Assembly (NCBI GenBank): GCA_028281825.1
Contig: JANQJC010000108.1
Span: 1-38,921, forward strand
Reading direction: 5' to 3'
Origin: Flavobacteriales bacterium
GTDB taxonomy: Bacteria > Bacteroidota > Bacteroidia > JANQJC01
DNA length: 38,921 nt
Shown here: piece by piece, positions 1 to 9,561 of the stretch
Numbering within the stretch: position 1 is the stretch's first letter
Layout: the number at the start of each line of letters is the position of its first letter
Made by a program: the position numbers and the translations under genes
Notes under the pieces: generated by a model
Told to the model about the DNA's origin: nothing
Seen by the model: only the letters and a program-made list of their open reading frames with translations
The model's database searches: none

Positions 1-2286
1 ACCAACTTTACTTGTAGTGATGTGGGTGCTAATACAGTTGTATTGACTGTGGTAGATAGCAATAGTAACTCATCTACTTGCAGCGCTACGGTTACTGTAA
101 TGGATACGGTATCACCAGCTGCTGTTTGTCAAGATATTACGGTTCACTTGGACGCTAGTGGTAACGCCTCGATTACAGCCCCTGACATTGACGGTGGTAG
201 CAACGACGCTTGCGGTATTGACTCAATAAGTGCTAACATCACTAGTTTTAATTGTAATGATGTGGGTGCCAATACAGTTACATTAACCGTGACTGATAAT
301 AACGGTAATAGCTCAACCTGTGCTTCTACCGTTACAGTTATGGATACTGTAAGTCCAGTGGCAGTATGCCAGGATATCACAATCCAGTTAGATGCTAATG
401 GCAATGCTTCTATCACTGCCTCCGATGTTGACGGCGGCTCAAGCGATGCTTGTGGAATAGCCTTACTGACTGCCAGTGACACTTCATTTACTTGTAGTGA
501 TGTAGGCGCCAATACGGTTACTTTGACTGTGTTCGATAATAGTGGCAATTCATCTACTTGTAATGCCACAGTAACTGTTATGGATACTGTTCCTCCAGTT
601 GCTGTTTGCCAGGACATCACTGTTCAGCTAGATGTTAACGGAAATGCTTCTATCGTTGCAGCAGATGTTGACGGAGGTTCTTCGGATGCCTGTGGTATTG
701 CCTCTATGAGTGTGAGCCCAAGTAGCTTTACTTGTGCTGAAGTAGGTGGTAATACAGTTACGCTAATGGTAACTGACAATAATGGCAATAGCAGCACCTG
801 CACCGCAACTGTCACTGTGATGGATACTGTACCACCAGTTGCTGTTTGTCAGGACATCACTGTTTACCTTGATGTGAATGGCGATGCTTCTATCGTTGCA
901 ACTGATATTGATAATGGCTCCAACGATGCTTGTGGCATTGACACCTTGATGATTGATGTGAGTAGCTTTACTTGTGCCAATGTAGGTGGCAATACGGTAA
1001 CACTTACCGCGGTTGACAATAATGGCAACTCATCTACTTGTACATCAACTGTAACAGTGATGGATACGATAGACCCAGTTGCTGTTTGCCAGGATGTAAC
1101 GGTTTACCTGGATGCCAATGGAAATGCTTCAATCACTCCTTCTGATATAGACGGTGGTAGTAACGATGCTTGTGGAATAGCTTCACTAAGTGCTGATATC
1201 ACCAGCTTTGATTGCAGTGATGTGGGTGGCAATACGGTAACACTTACTGCTACTGATAACAACGGCAACAGCTCAACCTGTACTGCCACTGTTACAGTAC
1301 TGGATACTTTACCTCCGGTAGCCATCTGCCGCAATGTGACTTTGACGTTGAATGCCAACGGCTCTGCATTTGTAAGCTCAAGCAACCTGAACAATGGCTC
1401 GTTTGACAACTGCGGCGGCCCGCTTACATTCAGTGCATCTCAAAACCAATTTGATTGCTCAGATGTGGGAGTGAATACAGTTACACTTACTGTAACGGAT
1501 GTGAATGGTAATACCAGCACTTGTACATCAACAGTAACTGTGGTTGACAATACGCCTCCAACGGCCATTTGTCAGAACGTAACCGTTGCATTGGATGCTA
1601 ATGGTAACGCTTCAGTAACTGCTGCTGAAATTGATGACAACAGCTTTGATGTGTGTGGCATTGATACCATGACCATTGATGTAAGCACCTTCACTTGTGC
1701 TGATATCGGTGATAATAATGTAGTATTAACAGTAACTGACGTAAACGGCAATAGCAGCACTTGTACTGCAGTTGTTACTGTGATTGATATTACACCTCCG
1801 TTCGCAGCTTGTAATGCCATTACAGTTCAGCTTGATGCTAATGGTAACGCCGTTATTGCAGCTAGTGATGTAGATGGCGGTAGCCAGGATGTTTGCGGAC
1901 CTGTTACGCTTAGCGTATCGCAAGACACATTTACTTGTACTAACGTAGGCACCAACACTGTGACATTGACAGTAACTGATGAGAGTGGTAACACTTCATC
2001 TTGCAACACAACAGTTACGGTTGAAGATACCGTTTCACCAACAGCAGTATGTCAAGACTTTACAGTAGTGCTTGATAATAATGGCAACGCTAGTATCTCT
2101 GCAACAGACGTTGACGGTGGTAGCAACGATGCTTGTGGTATTGCATCTATGAGCGTTACGCCAGATAGCTTTACATGTGCTGACTTGGGTAACGGCAATA
2201 CTGTAACTCTTACTGTTACAGACAACAACGGCAATACTTCAACATGTACTGCAACAGTAACTGTTGAAGACCATACATTGCCAGAG
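1..2286 (+). repeat. Tandem 240-bp coding repeats (about 80 aa)
   Basis: Repeat units begin at about 124, 364, 604, 844, 1084, 1324, 1567, 1807 and 2047, after a partial unit at 1-123. The period is 240 bp exactly, except for one 243-bp step at 1324-1567. Protein consensus features are CQDxTVxLDANGNAS, DVDGGSxDACG, SFTCxDVG and GNSSTCTATVTV. Units 1-5 are closest to each other, units 6-8 are more diverged, and unit 9 returns to the consensus. The array continues leftward beyond the window. Confidence 0.95.
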
Positions 2287-3972
2287 TTTATCTGCCCTGC
2301 TGACATCACTGTGTTTAACGACACAAGTGTTTGTGGTGCGGTAGTTAACTACAACCCACCAAGTGGTAGCGATAATTGTACCAGTGTAACAGTTACCCAA
2401 ACTGACAACACTGGCCTGTCCAGCGGGGATACATTCCCAGTAGGTGTGACGGTTCTTACTTACACAGCAACGGATGGCAGTGGCAATACCACTACTTGTA
2501 GCTTTAGCGTTACTGTGATTGACAATGAAAGACCTGAGATTACGGTGCCTGCTAACATCACCGTGTGTGCTACCAGCAACAATGGTGCAGTAGTTAACTT
2601 CCCTGCTGTTACAGCAACTGATAACTGTCAGGTGAATACCTTAACACAAACTTCAGGATTTACTCCTGGCTCAACGTTCCCAGTGGGTACAACCACTAAC
2701 TTCTACACAGCTACTGATATCTACGGTAATGTGAGAACGGAATTGTTTACAGTTACTGTATTACCAATGCCAGTGGCAGACTTCAATGCCAGCAATGCTT
2801 GCTTTGGTGATGCAATAAGTTTCAACAACACATCAGGTGGTACTGGTTTGCAGTATGAGTGGGACTTTGGTGATGGTAACTCATCAGCAGCACAAAACCC
2901 AACTCACACGTATGACACGAGCGGTACATTTACTGTTACCCTAACGGTGACTAATGGTCAAGACTGCTCAGGAAGTGTAAGCCAAACCGTGACTGTTTAC
3001 CCAGAGGTGGTTGCAACAGCTAGTACCACAAGCACTACTTGCAATGGTGGTAGCGACGGTAGCTTAGTAGTAACGGTAAGCAGTGGTGCACCTGTATTCA
3101 GTTACTCACTGAATGGTGGCACACCACAATCATCAGGGGTATTCTCTGGCTTGCCAGCTGATACTTACAATGTGACGGTTACTGATGGCAATGGTTGTAC
3201 TACTACTGTTACTGCAACAATTGATGAACCAACTGCCATAACAATTGATGTAAGCAACATCATTGGTGTTGAATGTAAGGATGATGCCACGGGTTCTTTA
3301 ACTGCTATGGCAAGCGGTGGCACTGCCCCTTACTTCTACTCTATTGATAATGGTCCTAACCATGCTTCGGGAGTGTTTAACTTCCTAACTGGTGGTGGGC
3401 ATACTATCACGGTAACAGATGCCAACGGTTGCACTGCAAGTATCAATGCGGTGATACCAGTTTTAACTGGTGCTCCGGTAGCTGCTTATAGTTTTGACAT
3501 CAACGGCCTGCAAGTATTACTTACTGACCTATCTACAGGCGCAGTTGACTACTTCTGGGATTTCGGTGATGGCAACACATCAACTTCAGTTGACCCACAA
3601 CACATATATGCTGACCCAGGTGCTTACACCATCACACTTATCGTGAGTAACGATTGTGGTTCTGATACCTTGAGTGTGAACCTTGGGCAGTTGTATACTG
3701 GTGTGGCTGATATCGACAATAGTGCGATATTCAACCTGTATCCAAACCCGAACAATGGTGACTTTACCATTGAGTTTGAAAGCGCCAACTACTTTGAGCG
3801 CCTCACAATGAGGGTATGGACAATTGAAGGCCGCTTGATAAGCGATAACCAGTTGACTGGAAGCGGCAACACTTACAGAGAAGATTTCAGCTACCAATTA
3901 GCTCCTGGTGTTTACCACGTTGAGTTGGTGGTGGATGACCGCACTTACCACAAACGCGTGGTAGTGAGGTAA
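1..3972 (+). CDS. T9SS-secreted multidomain repeat surface protein, 5' truncated by window edge
   Basis: The frame is open from base 1, where it is already inside a repeat, so the start codon and signal peptide lie outside the window; 1323 residues are visible. Order: a partial repeat, then nine Cys-rich repeats of about 80 residues (residues 42-760), two HYR-like domains (about 760-924), a PKD domain with WDFGDGN (about 925-1003), two SprB-type repeats (about 1004-1158; CNGGSDGS and GGTAPYFYSI), a second PKD domain, and a C-terminal T9SS type A sorting domain (YPNPNNGDF to the final KRVVVR). Each 80-residue unit has four conserved Cys (VCQD, DACG, FTCSD, STCTA), which suggests two disulfides per unit. 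Family knowledge: such proteins are exported by T9SS and anchored or released at the cell surface, often as adhesins. The next gene is a diverged paralogue with the same tail. The ligand is unknown. Confidence 0.93.
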   Translation, partial: TNFTCSDVGANTVVLTVVDSNSNSSTCSATVTVMDTVSPAAVCQDITVHLDASGNASITAPDIDGGSNDACGIDSISANITSFNCNDVGANTVTLTVTDNNGNSSTCASTVTVMDTVSPVAVCQDITIQLDANGNASITASDVDGGSSDACGIALLTASDTSFTCSDVGANTVTLTVFDNSGNSSTCNATVTVMDTVPPVAVCQDITVQLDVNGNASIVAADVDGGSSDACGIASMSVSPSSFTCAEVGGNTVTLMVTDNNGNSSTCTATVTVMDTVPPVAVCQDITVYLDVNGDASIVATDIDNGSNDACGIDTLMIDVSSFTCANVGGNTVTLTAVDNNGNSSTCTSTVTVMDTIDPVAVCQDVTVYLDANGNASITPSDIDGGSNDACGIASLSADITSFDCSDVGGNTVTLTATDNNGNSSTCTATVTVLDTLPPVAICRNVTLTLNANGSAFVSSSNLNNGSFDNCGGPLTFSASQNQFDCSDVGVNTVTLTVTDVNGNTSTCTSTVTVVDNTPPTAICQNVTVALDANGNASVTAAEIDDNSFDVCGIDTMTIDVSTFTCADIGDNNVVLTVTDVNGNSSTCTAVVTVIDITPPFAACNAITVQLDANGNAVIAASDVDGGSQDVCGPVTLSVSQDTFTCTNVGTNTVTLTVTDESGNTSSCNTTVTVEDTVSPTAVCQDFTVVLDNNGNASISATDVDGGSNDACGIASMSVTPDSFTCADLGNGNTVTLTVTDNNGNTSTCTATVTVEDHTLPEFICPADITVFNDTSVCGAVVNYNPPSGSDNCTSVTVTQTDNTGLSSGDTFPVGVTVLTYTATDGSGNTTTCSFSVTVIDNERPEITVPANITVCATSNNGAVVNFPAVTATDNCQVNTLTQTSGFTPGSTFPVGTTTNFYTATDIYGNVRTELFTVTVLPMPVADFNASNACFGDAISFNNTSGGTGLQYEWDFGDGNSSAAQNPTHTYDTSGTFTVTLTVTNGQDCSGSVSQTVTVYPEVVATASTTSTTCNGGSDGSLVVTVSSGAPVFSYSLNGGTPQSSGVFSGLPADTYNVTVTDGNGCTTTVTATIDEPTAITIDVSNIIGVECKDDATGSLTAMASGGTAPYFYSIDNGPNHASGVFNFLTGGGHTITVTDANGCTASINAVIPVLTGAPVAAYSFDINGLQVLLTDLSTGAVDYFWDFGDGNTSTSVDPQHIYADPGAYTITLIVSNDCGSDTLSVNLGQLYTGVADIDNSAIFNLYPNPNNGDFTIEFESANYFERLTMRVWTIEGRLISDNQLTGSGNTYREDFSYQLAPGVYHVELVVDDRTYHKRVVVR

Positions 3973-3990
3973 GATATATCTTGATGCCTT

Positions 3991-4024
3991 AAAAAGGGCG
4001 GACCTTAATTGGCCCGCCCTTTTT
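3991..4024 (+). terminator. Rho-independent terminator after the first surface protein
   Basis: A-tract, then GGGCGG paired with CCGCCC around a short loop, then TTTTT, starting 18 bp after the stop codon. The arms AAAAAGGGCGG and CCGCCCTTTTT are complementary, so it may work in both directions. Confidence 0.85.
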
Positions 4025-4122
4025 GCTTTTATACCACCTTGTGGTTGTTCAGAATAATTATTTAAATTTACTCAAACAGATGCGACCAATGTGCAGAAGG
4101 CTCTACCCTATTGAACCCATTT

Positions 4123-7100
4123 ATGAAAAACCTATACTTCTCTTTTCTGGTTGCCCTGATGGTTCTGATTGGCTATACTGCCAATGCGCAAGACACCATA
4201 GCCCCTACAGCACTCTGCCGTGATGTAACTGTTTACCTGGACTCATTGGGCAATGCCAGCATCACAGCCGCTGATGTGGATAGTGGCTCCTACGATAATA
4301 TTGGTATTGATACCATGTACTTGAGCCAATATGATTTTGATTGCAATCAAATATGGATAACTATCCCAATTACCCTTTATGTAAAGGATGCATCTGGTAA
4401 TATTGATAGCTGCAGTTCCGTTGTAACCCGTCGAGATACTGTTCCTCCAGTAATTACTTGTCGCGACACCACTATGTATTTACGTTCTACCGGATATGTT
4501 GCAACCAACTACCAAACTTTATTAGGAGTCCCTGCAATTGATGCTTGTACTGGTGTAGTATCAATTAGCGACCTTTCTGGTAGTATTTCTTTTCGTATTC
4601 CACCACCATTACCAGGTATGTCATTTGGTTGTGATAATATAGGTATGAATAACGTTATCATGACGGCTGACGATGGCAGAGGAAATACTTCTAGTTGCCT
4701 GATGGTAGTTACTATAATTGACACTTTTTTAGCTCCCATAACCAACTGTAGAAGCCCCATAACCCGCTATCTTAATTCAAGTGGATATGTGGATATATAT
4801 CCCTATCATCTATATTCAGGTGCAAGTTGCGTAACAGATACCATTACTATTAGCCAAACCCATTTTACCTGCGCTGATGTAGGTGTGAATGATGTGGTAG
4901 TTACTGCTTATGATTCATTGGGGAATTTCACTACTTGCACTACACAGGTAACCATAGTTGATACATTTATTACACCAACAGGTTGCCAAGACTTGGTGTT
5001 ATATCTTGACTCAGGTGGATTGGCTACTATCACCCCTTATGATATATTGACTGGGAACCCCTGTGGGTATAACTCAATAGAAATTGACCATAGTACATTT
5101 ACATGCAATGAAGTTGGGGCTAATGTGGTCAACCTTATCACAACTGACACCTTGGGCAATGTGGATACCTGCGTGAGTTCGGTAACGGTGTTTGATACCA
5201 TCGCACCCATGGCGATATGTAACGACACCACCCTTTATCTGGATGAGTCGGGTGATGCATCCATCGTTGAGCTTTTGCTTATCCCATATATCCATGATAA
5301 CTGCGCGATAAGCCAAATTACCCTTCAGATTAGTCAAGGGTTCCGTCCTTTGGCATGCCCACCACCGCCAATGCCCGGCCCTCCTGAGTCCTTTTTTGAT
5401 TGCGAAGATATTGGCGTGACCGAATACCTATACACCATGACAGACCCCAGTGGCAACCTTGCGAGTTGCACCGCCACGATAACGGTATTGGACACCACCC
5501 CTCCCGAGCTCATTTGCGAGAACGTGGATATGTACCTGCAACAGTCTATTTGGAATGGCAATATGTATATCTGGGGTACTGACTATTATCTTGACTATGC
5601 CGTGGCTGCAATTGATAACTGCGACGGGCCTTGGGTCAACCCTTACATTATTGATATCCGTAGCTCGGTGCCACCACCCTTGCCACCTCCTGATTATGTC
5701 TTTACCTGCAATGATTATGGCACTAATGAGGTATTGGTGGGCGTCGATGATAGTTACGGAAACACTTCTACTTGTACTTCCATTGTTAACGTTTTAGACA
5801 CTTTTCCGCCCACCATTGTGATGCCACCTAATGACACGCTTACATTTTGCATTGGTGACACCAATGGCGTTATTGTAAATTACCAAGAGCCAGAAGCTTT
5901 TGACGCTTGCGGGGTAGACTCTTTTCAGCAAATTGATGGTTTGCCAAATGGCTTTCTTTTCCCAATGGGTGTTACAGTTAATGTATTCAGGGCAATTGAC
6001 TCACATGGCAATGATATCAGCGATACACTAGTTATCAAAGTAACTTCAGGAGACGCCCCTTCAGCCGACTTCTCCTATAATGGTAATGGCTGTGTGGGCA
6101 GTGAGTATGAGTTTGAGGCCCATTATGTTGATACCAGTTTCCATTGTATGTGGTATTTTGGTGACTATACCAATCCAGCCCAAGGCATTAATACCACTCA
6201 TATTTATCAAAATGAGGGCGCTTATAATGTCACGCTTCATGTGACTGACGAAACTGGCTGTATGTCATCGGCATCGGAAACCATCTATTTGTTGCCCCAA
6301 CCTAGCTTGGCCGTTGACGCTACTGATGCATCCTGCCACAATACCCCTGATGCGACAGTTACCGCCCTGGCATCAGGTACACAAGCATTGCTCTACTCTA
6401 TTGATGGACATCCCGCGACAGCGCACAATATTTTCTATAATGTGTCCGCTGGCTCGCACAATGTGGTAGTGACTGATGGTAATGGTTGCACCAATAATGT
6501 CAATGTTTTTATAGGCCACGGTGGTGTGGAAGGCTATTATTTTGATGCCTTAACCCGCCCCGATTGTGAGACTAGCGCCAATGGCAGCCTAACGGTTGTT
6601 GCTTTTGGCGGCACCCCACCTTATTTCTATTCAATAAACAATGGAGGCAACCATGCTTCAGGTACTTTTAATTATCTGACTGGCGGGGAGCACACCATCA
6701 CCGTTACCGACTCAACAGGTTGCCAGTACAGTGGTACATTTACACTAGTTGCTGACCAGCCTATGCCCGTTGCTGGTTTTGATTTCACTTCAACCAGCCC
6801 AAACTATAGTTTTGACAATAGCTCATTGGAAGCTACGCAGTATCAATGGAGCTTTGGGGATGGCAGCACATCGACCCAGGAAAACCCCGGCCATAGTTAC
6901 ATGAATAACGGGGCTTACCTGGTTACCTTGATTGCCAGCAATGAGTGCGGTGCAGATACCATCAGCCAATGGGTGCAAGTAACGGGAGTTGGTATCAATG
7001 ACCTGAATGAAGAGTTGTTGATTGATATCTCCCCCAACCCCAATGATGGTAGTTTTTCGTTGCAGTTAGATGCCGCGAATGCCTTAAACGACATTGAAAT

Positions 7101-7263
7101 GAGGATATGGTCGGTAGAAGGCAAGCTGGTGAGCGAGCGCCAATTAAATGCTTCTGGAAAGACTTACAGAGGTAACTTCAATTACCCATTAGCAAGTGGG
7201 GTTTACACCTTGGAATTGTTGGTAGATGACATGAGTTATCACAAACGACTGGTGATTAAGTAA
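4123..7263 (+). CDS. T9SS-secreted HYR/PKD/SprB repeat surface protein
   Basis: 1046 residues from the ATG at 4123. This start is preferred over an in-frame TTG at 4111 because it gives a clean signal peptide (MKNLYFSFLVALMVLIGYTANA, cleavage before Q23). Six diverged versions of the 80-residue Cys repeat follow, then one HYR-like domain, a PKD domain (WYFGDY), two SprB-type repeats, a second PKD domain (WSFGDGS) and a T9SS type A sorting domain (SPNPNDGSF to the final KRLVIK). The C-terminal half is strongly similar to the upstream protein (shared YFYSI, NHASG and LTGG motifs), so the two are tandem paralogues. Three repeats carry Pro-rich inserts at the same place (about residues 159, 412 and 516). 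The first repeat has lost the DACG cysteine. A surface or adhesive role is inferred from the domains. Confidence 0.93.
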   Translation: MKNLYFSFLVALMVLIGYTANAQDTIAPTALCRDVTVYLDSLGNASITAADVDSGSYDNIGIDTMYLSQYDFDCNQIWITIPITLYVKDASGNIDSCSSVVTRRDTVPPVITCRDTTMYLRSTGYVATNYQTLLGVPAIDACTGVVSISDLSGSISFRIPPPLPGMSFGCDNIGMNNVIMTADDGRGNTSSCLMVVTIIDTFLAPITNCRSPITRYLNSSGYVDIYPYHLYSGASCVTDTITISQTHFTCADVGVNDVVVTAYDSLGNFTTCTTQVTIVDTFITPTGCQDLVLYLDSGGLATITPYDILTGNPCGYNSIEIDHSTFTCNEVGANVVNLITTDTLGNVDTCVSSVTVFDTIAPMAICNDTTLYLDESGDASIVELLLIPYIHDNCAISQITLQISQGFRPLACPPPPMPGPPESFFDCEDIGVTEYLYTMTDPSGNLASCTATITVLDTTPPELICENVDMYLQQSIWNGNMYIWGTDYYLDYAVAAIDNCDGPWVNPYIIDIRSSVPPPLPPPDYVFTCNDYGTNEVLVGVDDSYGNTSTCTSIVNVLDTFPPTIVMPPNDTLTFCIGDTNGVIVNYQEPEAFDACGVDSFQQIDGLPNGFLFPMGVTVNVFRAIDSHGNDISDTLVIKVTSGDAPSADFSYNGNGCVGSEYEFEAHYVDTSFHCMWYFGDYTNPAQGINTTHIYQNEGAYNVTLHVTDETGCMSSASETIYLLPQPSLAVDATDASCHNTPDATVTALASGTQALLYSIDGHPATAHNIFYNVSAGSHNVVVTDGNGCTNNVNVFIGHGGVEGYYFDALTRPDCETSANGSLTVVAFGGTPPYFYSINNGGNHASGTFNYLTGGEHTITVTDSTGCQYSGTFTLVADQPMPVAGFDFTSTSPNYSFDNSSLEATQYQWSFGDGSTSTQENPGHSYMNNGAYLVTLIASNECGADTISQWVQVTGVGINDLNEELLIDISPNPNDGSFSLQLDAANALNDIEMRIWSVEGKLVSERQLNASGKTYRGNFNYPLASGVYTLELLVDDMSYHKRLVIK

Positions 7264-7282
7264 ACGTCTATAACCCAGATAG

Positions 7283-7316
7283 AAAAGCCGTCTGCTACCA
7301 AGTGGATGGCTTTTTT
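7283..7316 (+). terminator. Rho-independent terminator after the second surface protein
   Basis: AAAAGCC pairs with GGCTTTT across about 20 nt that includes a further GTC/GAT partial pairing, and six T follow. It ends 16 bp before the next start codon, so the HTTM gene probably has its own promoter or depends on read-through. Confidence 0.75.
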
Positions 7317-7331
7317 CATTATTCTTGCCCT

Positions 7332-8660
7332 ATGGATATCAGCAAAATACTGGCGAAACCTATTAGCCCAACCAACCTGGGCCTATTCAGGATTATTTTC
7401 GGTGTGGTGATGCTTATCCAACTGGTCAGGTTACAACCCTACATCAACGAGACACTTACCCAGTCTTTATTTTTTCTCACCTACCCAGGTTTTAATTGGA
7501 TTACCATTACAAGCCCTGAAAACCTAAAACTGATTTTTACAGGGGGCTATGTTGGGTCAATACTATTGGCATTAGGTGTTTTCAGCAGGTGGGTTGCTGG
7601 TTTTCTTTTCATTACCTGGGGCTATCTTTTCTTACTCGATTCAGGGCATTATAACAACCACTACTACCTGATTTTATTGTTGTTGCTGCTATTTACAGTC
7701 ACCAACGCCGATGCCGCATTTCCAGTTCTTAAGAAGAAACGAAAAGATACCATCCCCTATTGGCAATTGTTTCTGTTTAAGTTCCAGATAGTATTGGTGT
7801 ATTTCTATGGTGGTTTGGCAAAGTTCAATATGGACTGGTTGAATGCAGCACCCATGAAAATCTGGCTAAGCATGAAGCCCTATGAGTGGCTGCAATCCGA
7901 TGCCATATCTTACTTTATTTGTTGGAGTGGATTAATCTTTGACCTTGCCATTGGTTTTCTCTTATGGAATAGAAAGACCCGCTTACTGGCGATATGTCTT
8001 TTAGTGCCTTTTCACCTATTCAATCATTTCATCTGGCAAATTGGGGTATTCCCATGGTTGATGATATTGGCAACTGTACTTTTTATTGAACCTGAAAAAC
8101 TCAATGCCCTACTGAAAAGAAAAGAAGCTAAAACCAAAAGTACCGCACTCTCATTTCCAACGCTAGCTAAAACCTTCGTGATGGTGTATATCGCTTTTCA
8201 ATTACTTTTTCCTCTAAGGCAAAGGCTCTATCAAGGGTATTCTTTTTGGAATGGCTATGGTTTTCGTTTTGCCTGGAACATGATGCTATACGATAACCTG
8301 GAAGACTTCAGGATTAAGGTTTCAGTGCCAGGTGAAGGAGTGGTGGGTTACATTGAACTGGAGCGCTACATGAACAAAAGACAGATTCGGAAATTCAACC
8401 AGTGCCCTCAAAACCTTACACGGCTGGGACATTTTCTAGCTGGCGAAATGAAAAATAATGCAGGCATTGCTAACCCTGAGTTGAATGCTTTGGTGCTGCG
8501 CTCCATCAATGGTAGGGCATACCAGCATTTTATAGATACAACAGTCAACATGGCCACTGCTGAATACTCCGCTTTCAAAGTTGCGGATTGGATAATCCCC
8601 TTTAAAGATACAGAGTATATTACTACTTCCGCGACAGAAGATATAGATGAATTGTATTAA
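7332..8660 (+). CDS. HTTM-domain membrane protein, vitamin K-dependent gamma-carboxylase-like
   Basis: 442 residues from the ATG at 7332; an in-frame ATG at 7302 lies inside the preceding terminator and is rejected. It opens with SPTNLGLFRIIFG, typical of HTTM proteins, and has several hydrophobic membrane spans through about residue 280, then a soluble C-terminal part. The segment YFYGGLAKFNMDWL aligns with the region of human GGCX that holds the catalytic Lys218 (AGVKKLDADW); the matching lysine here is K164. Known family role: GGCX uses reduced vitamin K, O2 and CO2 to carboxylate glutamates. Bacterial homologues are widespread and their substrates are mostly unknown, so the activity here is inferred. 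It is followed after 34 bp by mscS, which has a promoter of its own. Confidence 0.85.
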   Translation: MDISKILAKPISPTNLGLFRIIFGVVMLIQLVRLQPYINETLTQSLFFLTYPGFNWITITSPENLKLIFTGGYVGSILLALGVFSRWVAGFLFITWGYLFLLDSGHYNNHYYLILLLLLLFTVTNADAAFPVLKKKRKDTIPYWQLFLFKFQIVLVYFYGGLAKFNMDWLNAAPMKIWLSMKPYEWLQSDAISYFICWSGLIFDLAIGFLLWNRKTRLLAICLLVPFHLFNHFIWQIGVFPWLMILATVLFIEPEKLNALLKRKEAKTKSTALSFPTLAKTFVMVYIAFQLLFPLRQRLYQGYSFWNGYGFRFAWNMMLYDNLEDFRIKVSVPGEGVVGYIELERYMNKRQIRKFNQCPQNLTRLGHFLAGEMKNNAGIANPELNALVLRSINGRAYQHFIDTTVNMATAEYSAFKVADWIIPFKDTEYITTSATEDIDELY

Positions 8661-8666
8661 CTCTGC

Positions 8667-8674
8667 TATCTTTG
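8667..8674 (+). promoter_or_regulatory. Candidate Bacteroidota -7 box for the MscS gene
   Basis: TATCTTTG is an exact match to the -7 consensus TAnnTTTG and sits 20 bp before the MscS start codon, in the short gap after the HTTM stop. No well-spaced -33 TTG was found. Confidence 0.5.
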
Positions 8675-8694
8675 GATTTTACTAGACACAAGCT

Positions 8695-9561
8695 ATGACC
8701 TTTAAAGAGCTTTTGGAATATAAACTCATCGACCTTGAGAAGTTTGACCTAACCGTCTACCACTTACTCATGCTATTGGGGGTAATAATAGTTACCAGGC
8801 TCATTTTGTGGATTATCAAAAAGATAATCTACCGCTTTCAATTCAAGCATGAACAAGACCCGGGACGCAAAGCGGCATTCTATCAAATCATCAAGTACTT
8901 CGTTATCGTAATAGCCATAACCATTGGCCTAGAAACCATTGGCGTCAAAATCACGATACTACTAGCAGGGTCCGCGGCGCTGTTGGTAGGCGTAGGACTT
9001 GGTTTACAGGACTTCTTTAGAGATACCTTTTCAGGAATAGTACTATTGATTGAAGGCACCATAAAAGTAGGAGATGTACTCGAAGTGGATGATATCGTTT
9101 GTCAGGTGAACCATATTGGCATTCGCGCGTCAGAAGTAACTACCAGGGACGACGTAATTATGATTATCCCTAACTACAAGTTCATTAATGAGAACGTAGT
9201 GAACTGGACACACGCCAACGACAATACCCGCTTTCACCTGAAGGTAGGAGTAGCCTATGGTTCAGATACAGACACCGTGCGCCGCATATTAGAAGAATGC
9301 GCCGATCGCCATAGTGAAGTATCCAAACACCCTAAACCCAGGGTACGTTTTGAAGACTTTGGCAACTCAGCATTAATATTCAATCTACTCTTCTACAGCA
9401 GAAGCATTTTCAGGATTGAAAACGTAAAAAGTGATTTGCGCTTTATGATTGACAAAGAGTTCCGCAAAAGCAAGGTGGTTATACCATTCCCTCAAAGAGA
9501 TTTACACATCAAAACCGATTTCAGGCATCATGAGTCTGAAAAAGTGGACGATGTTGAGTGA
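8695..9561 (+). CDS. MscS-family small-conductance mechanosensitive channel
   Basis: 288 residues, close to the usual length of a minimal MscS. Two N-terminal hydrophobic helices (about residues 20-45 and 60-84) precede the pore helix and its junction to the beta domain, with the conserved Gly/Ala-rich run (LLVGVGLGLQDFF) and VGDVLEV. The cytoplasmic part includes IPNYKFINENVVNWT, the canonical MscS segment. Family role: an inner-membrane, tension-gated pore that releases solutes in hypo-osmotic shock. Its neighbour upstream is the HTTM protein; downstream is a 393-bp gap before the sigma-54 activator. The start is supported by the -7 box just upstream. Confidence 0.95.
   Translation: MTFKELLEYKLIDLEKFDLTVYHLLMLLGVIIVTRLILWIIKKIIYRFQFKHEQDPGRKAAFYQIIKYFVIVIAITIGLETIGVKITILLAGSAALLVGVGLGLQDFFRDTFSGIVLLIEGTIKVGDVLEVDDIVCQVNHIGIRASEVTTRDDVIMIIPNYKFINENVVNWTHANDNTRFHLKVGVAYGSDTDTVRRILEECADRHSEVSKHPKPRVRFEDFGNSALIFNLLFYSRSIFRIENVKSDLRFMIDKEFRKSKVVIPFPQRDLHIKTDFRHHESEKVDDVE

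Noticed and set aside
1-2286. CRISPR-like array
   Set aside because: The repeats are 240 bp, in frame and coding, with no unique spacers.
144-2324. Minus-strand open frames across the repeat array of the first surface protein
   Set aside because: They recur with the repeat period and are antisense shadows of a low-stop repeat; they have no signals of their own.
4023-4223. Short plus-strand ORF at the start of the second surface protein
   Set aside because: It overlaps the terminator and the signal-peptide region of the real gene in another frame.
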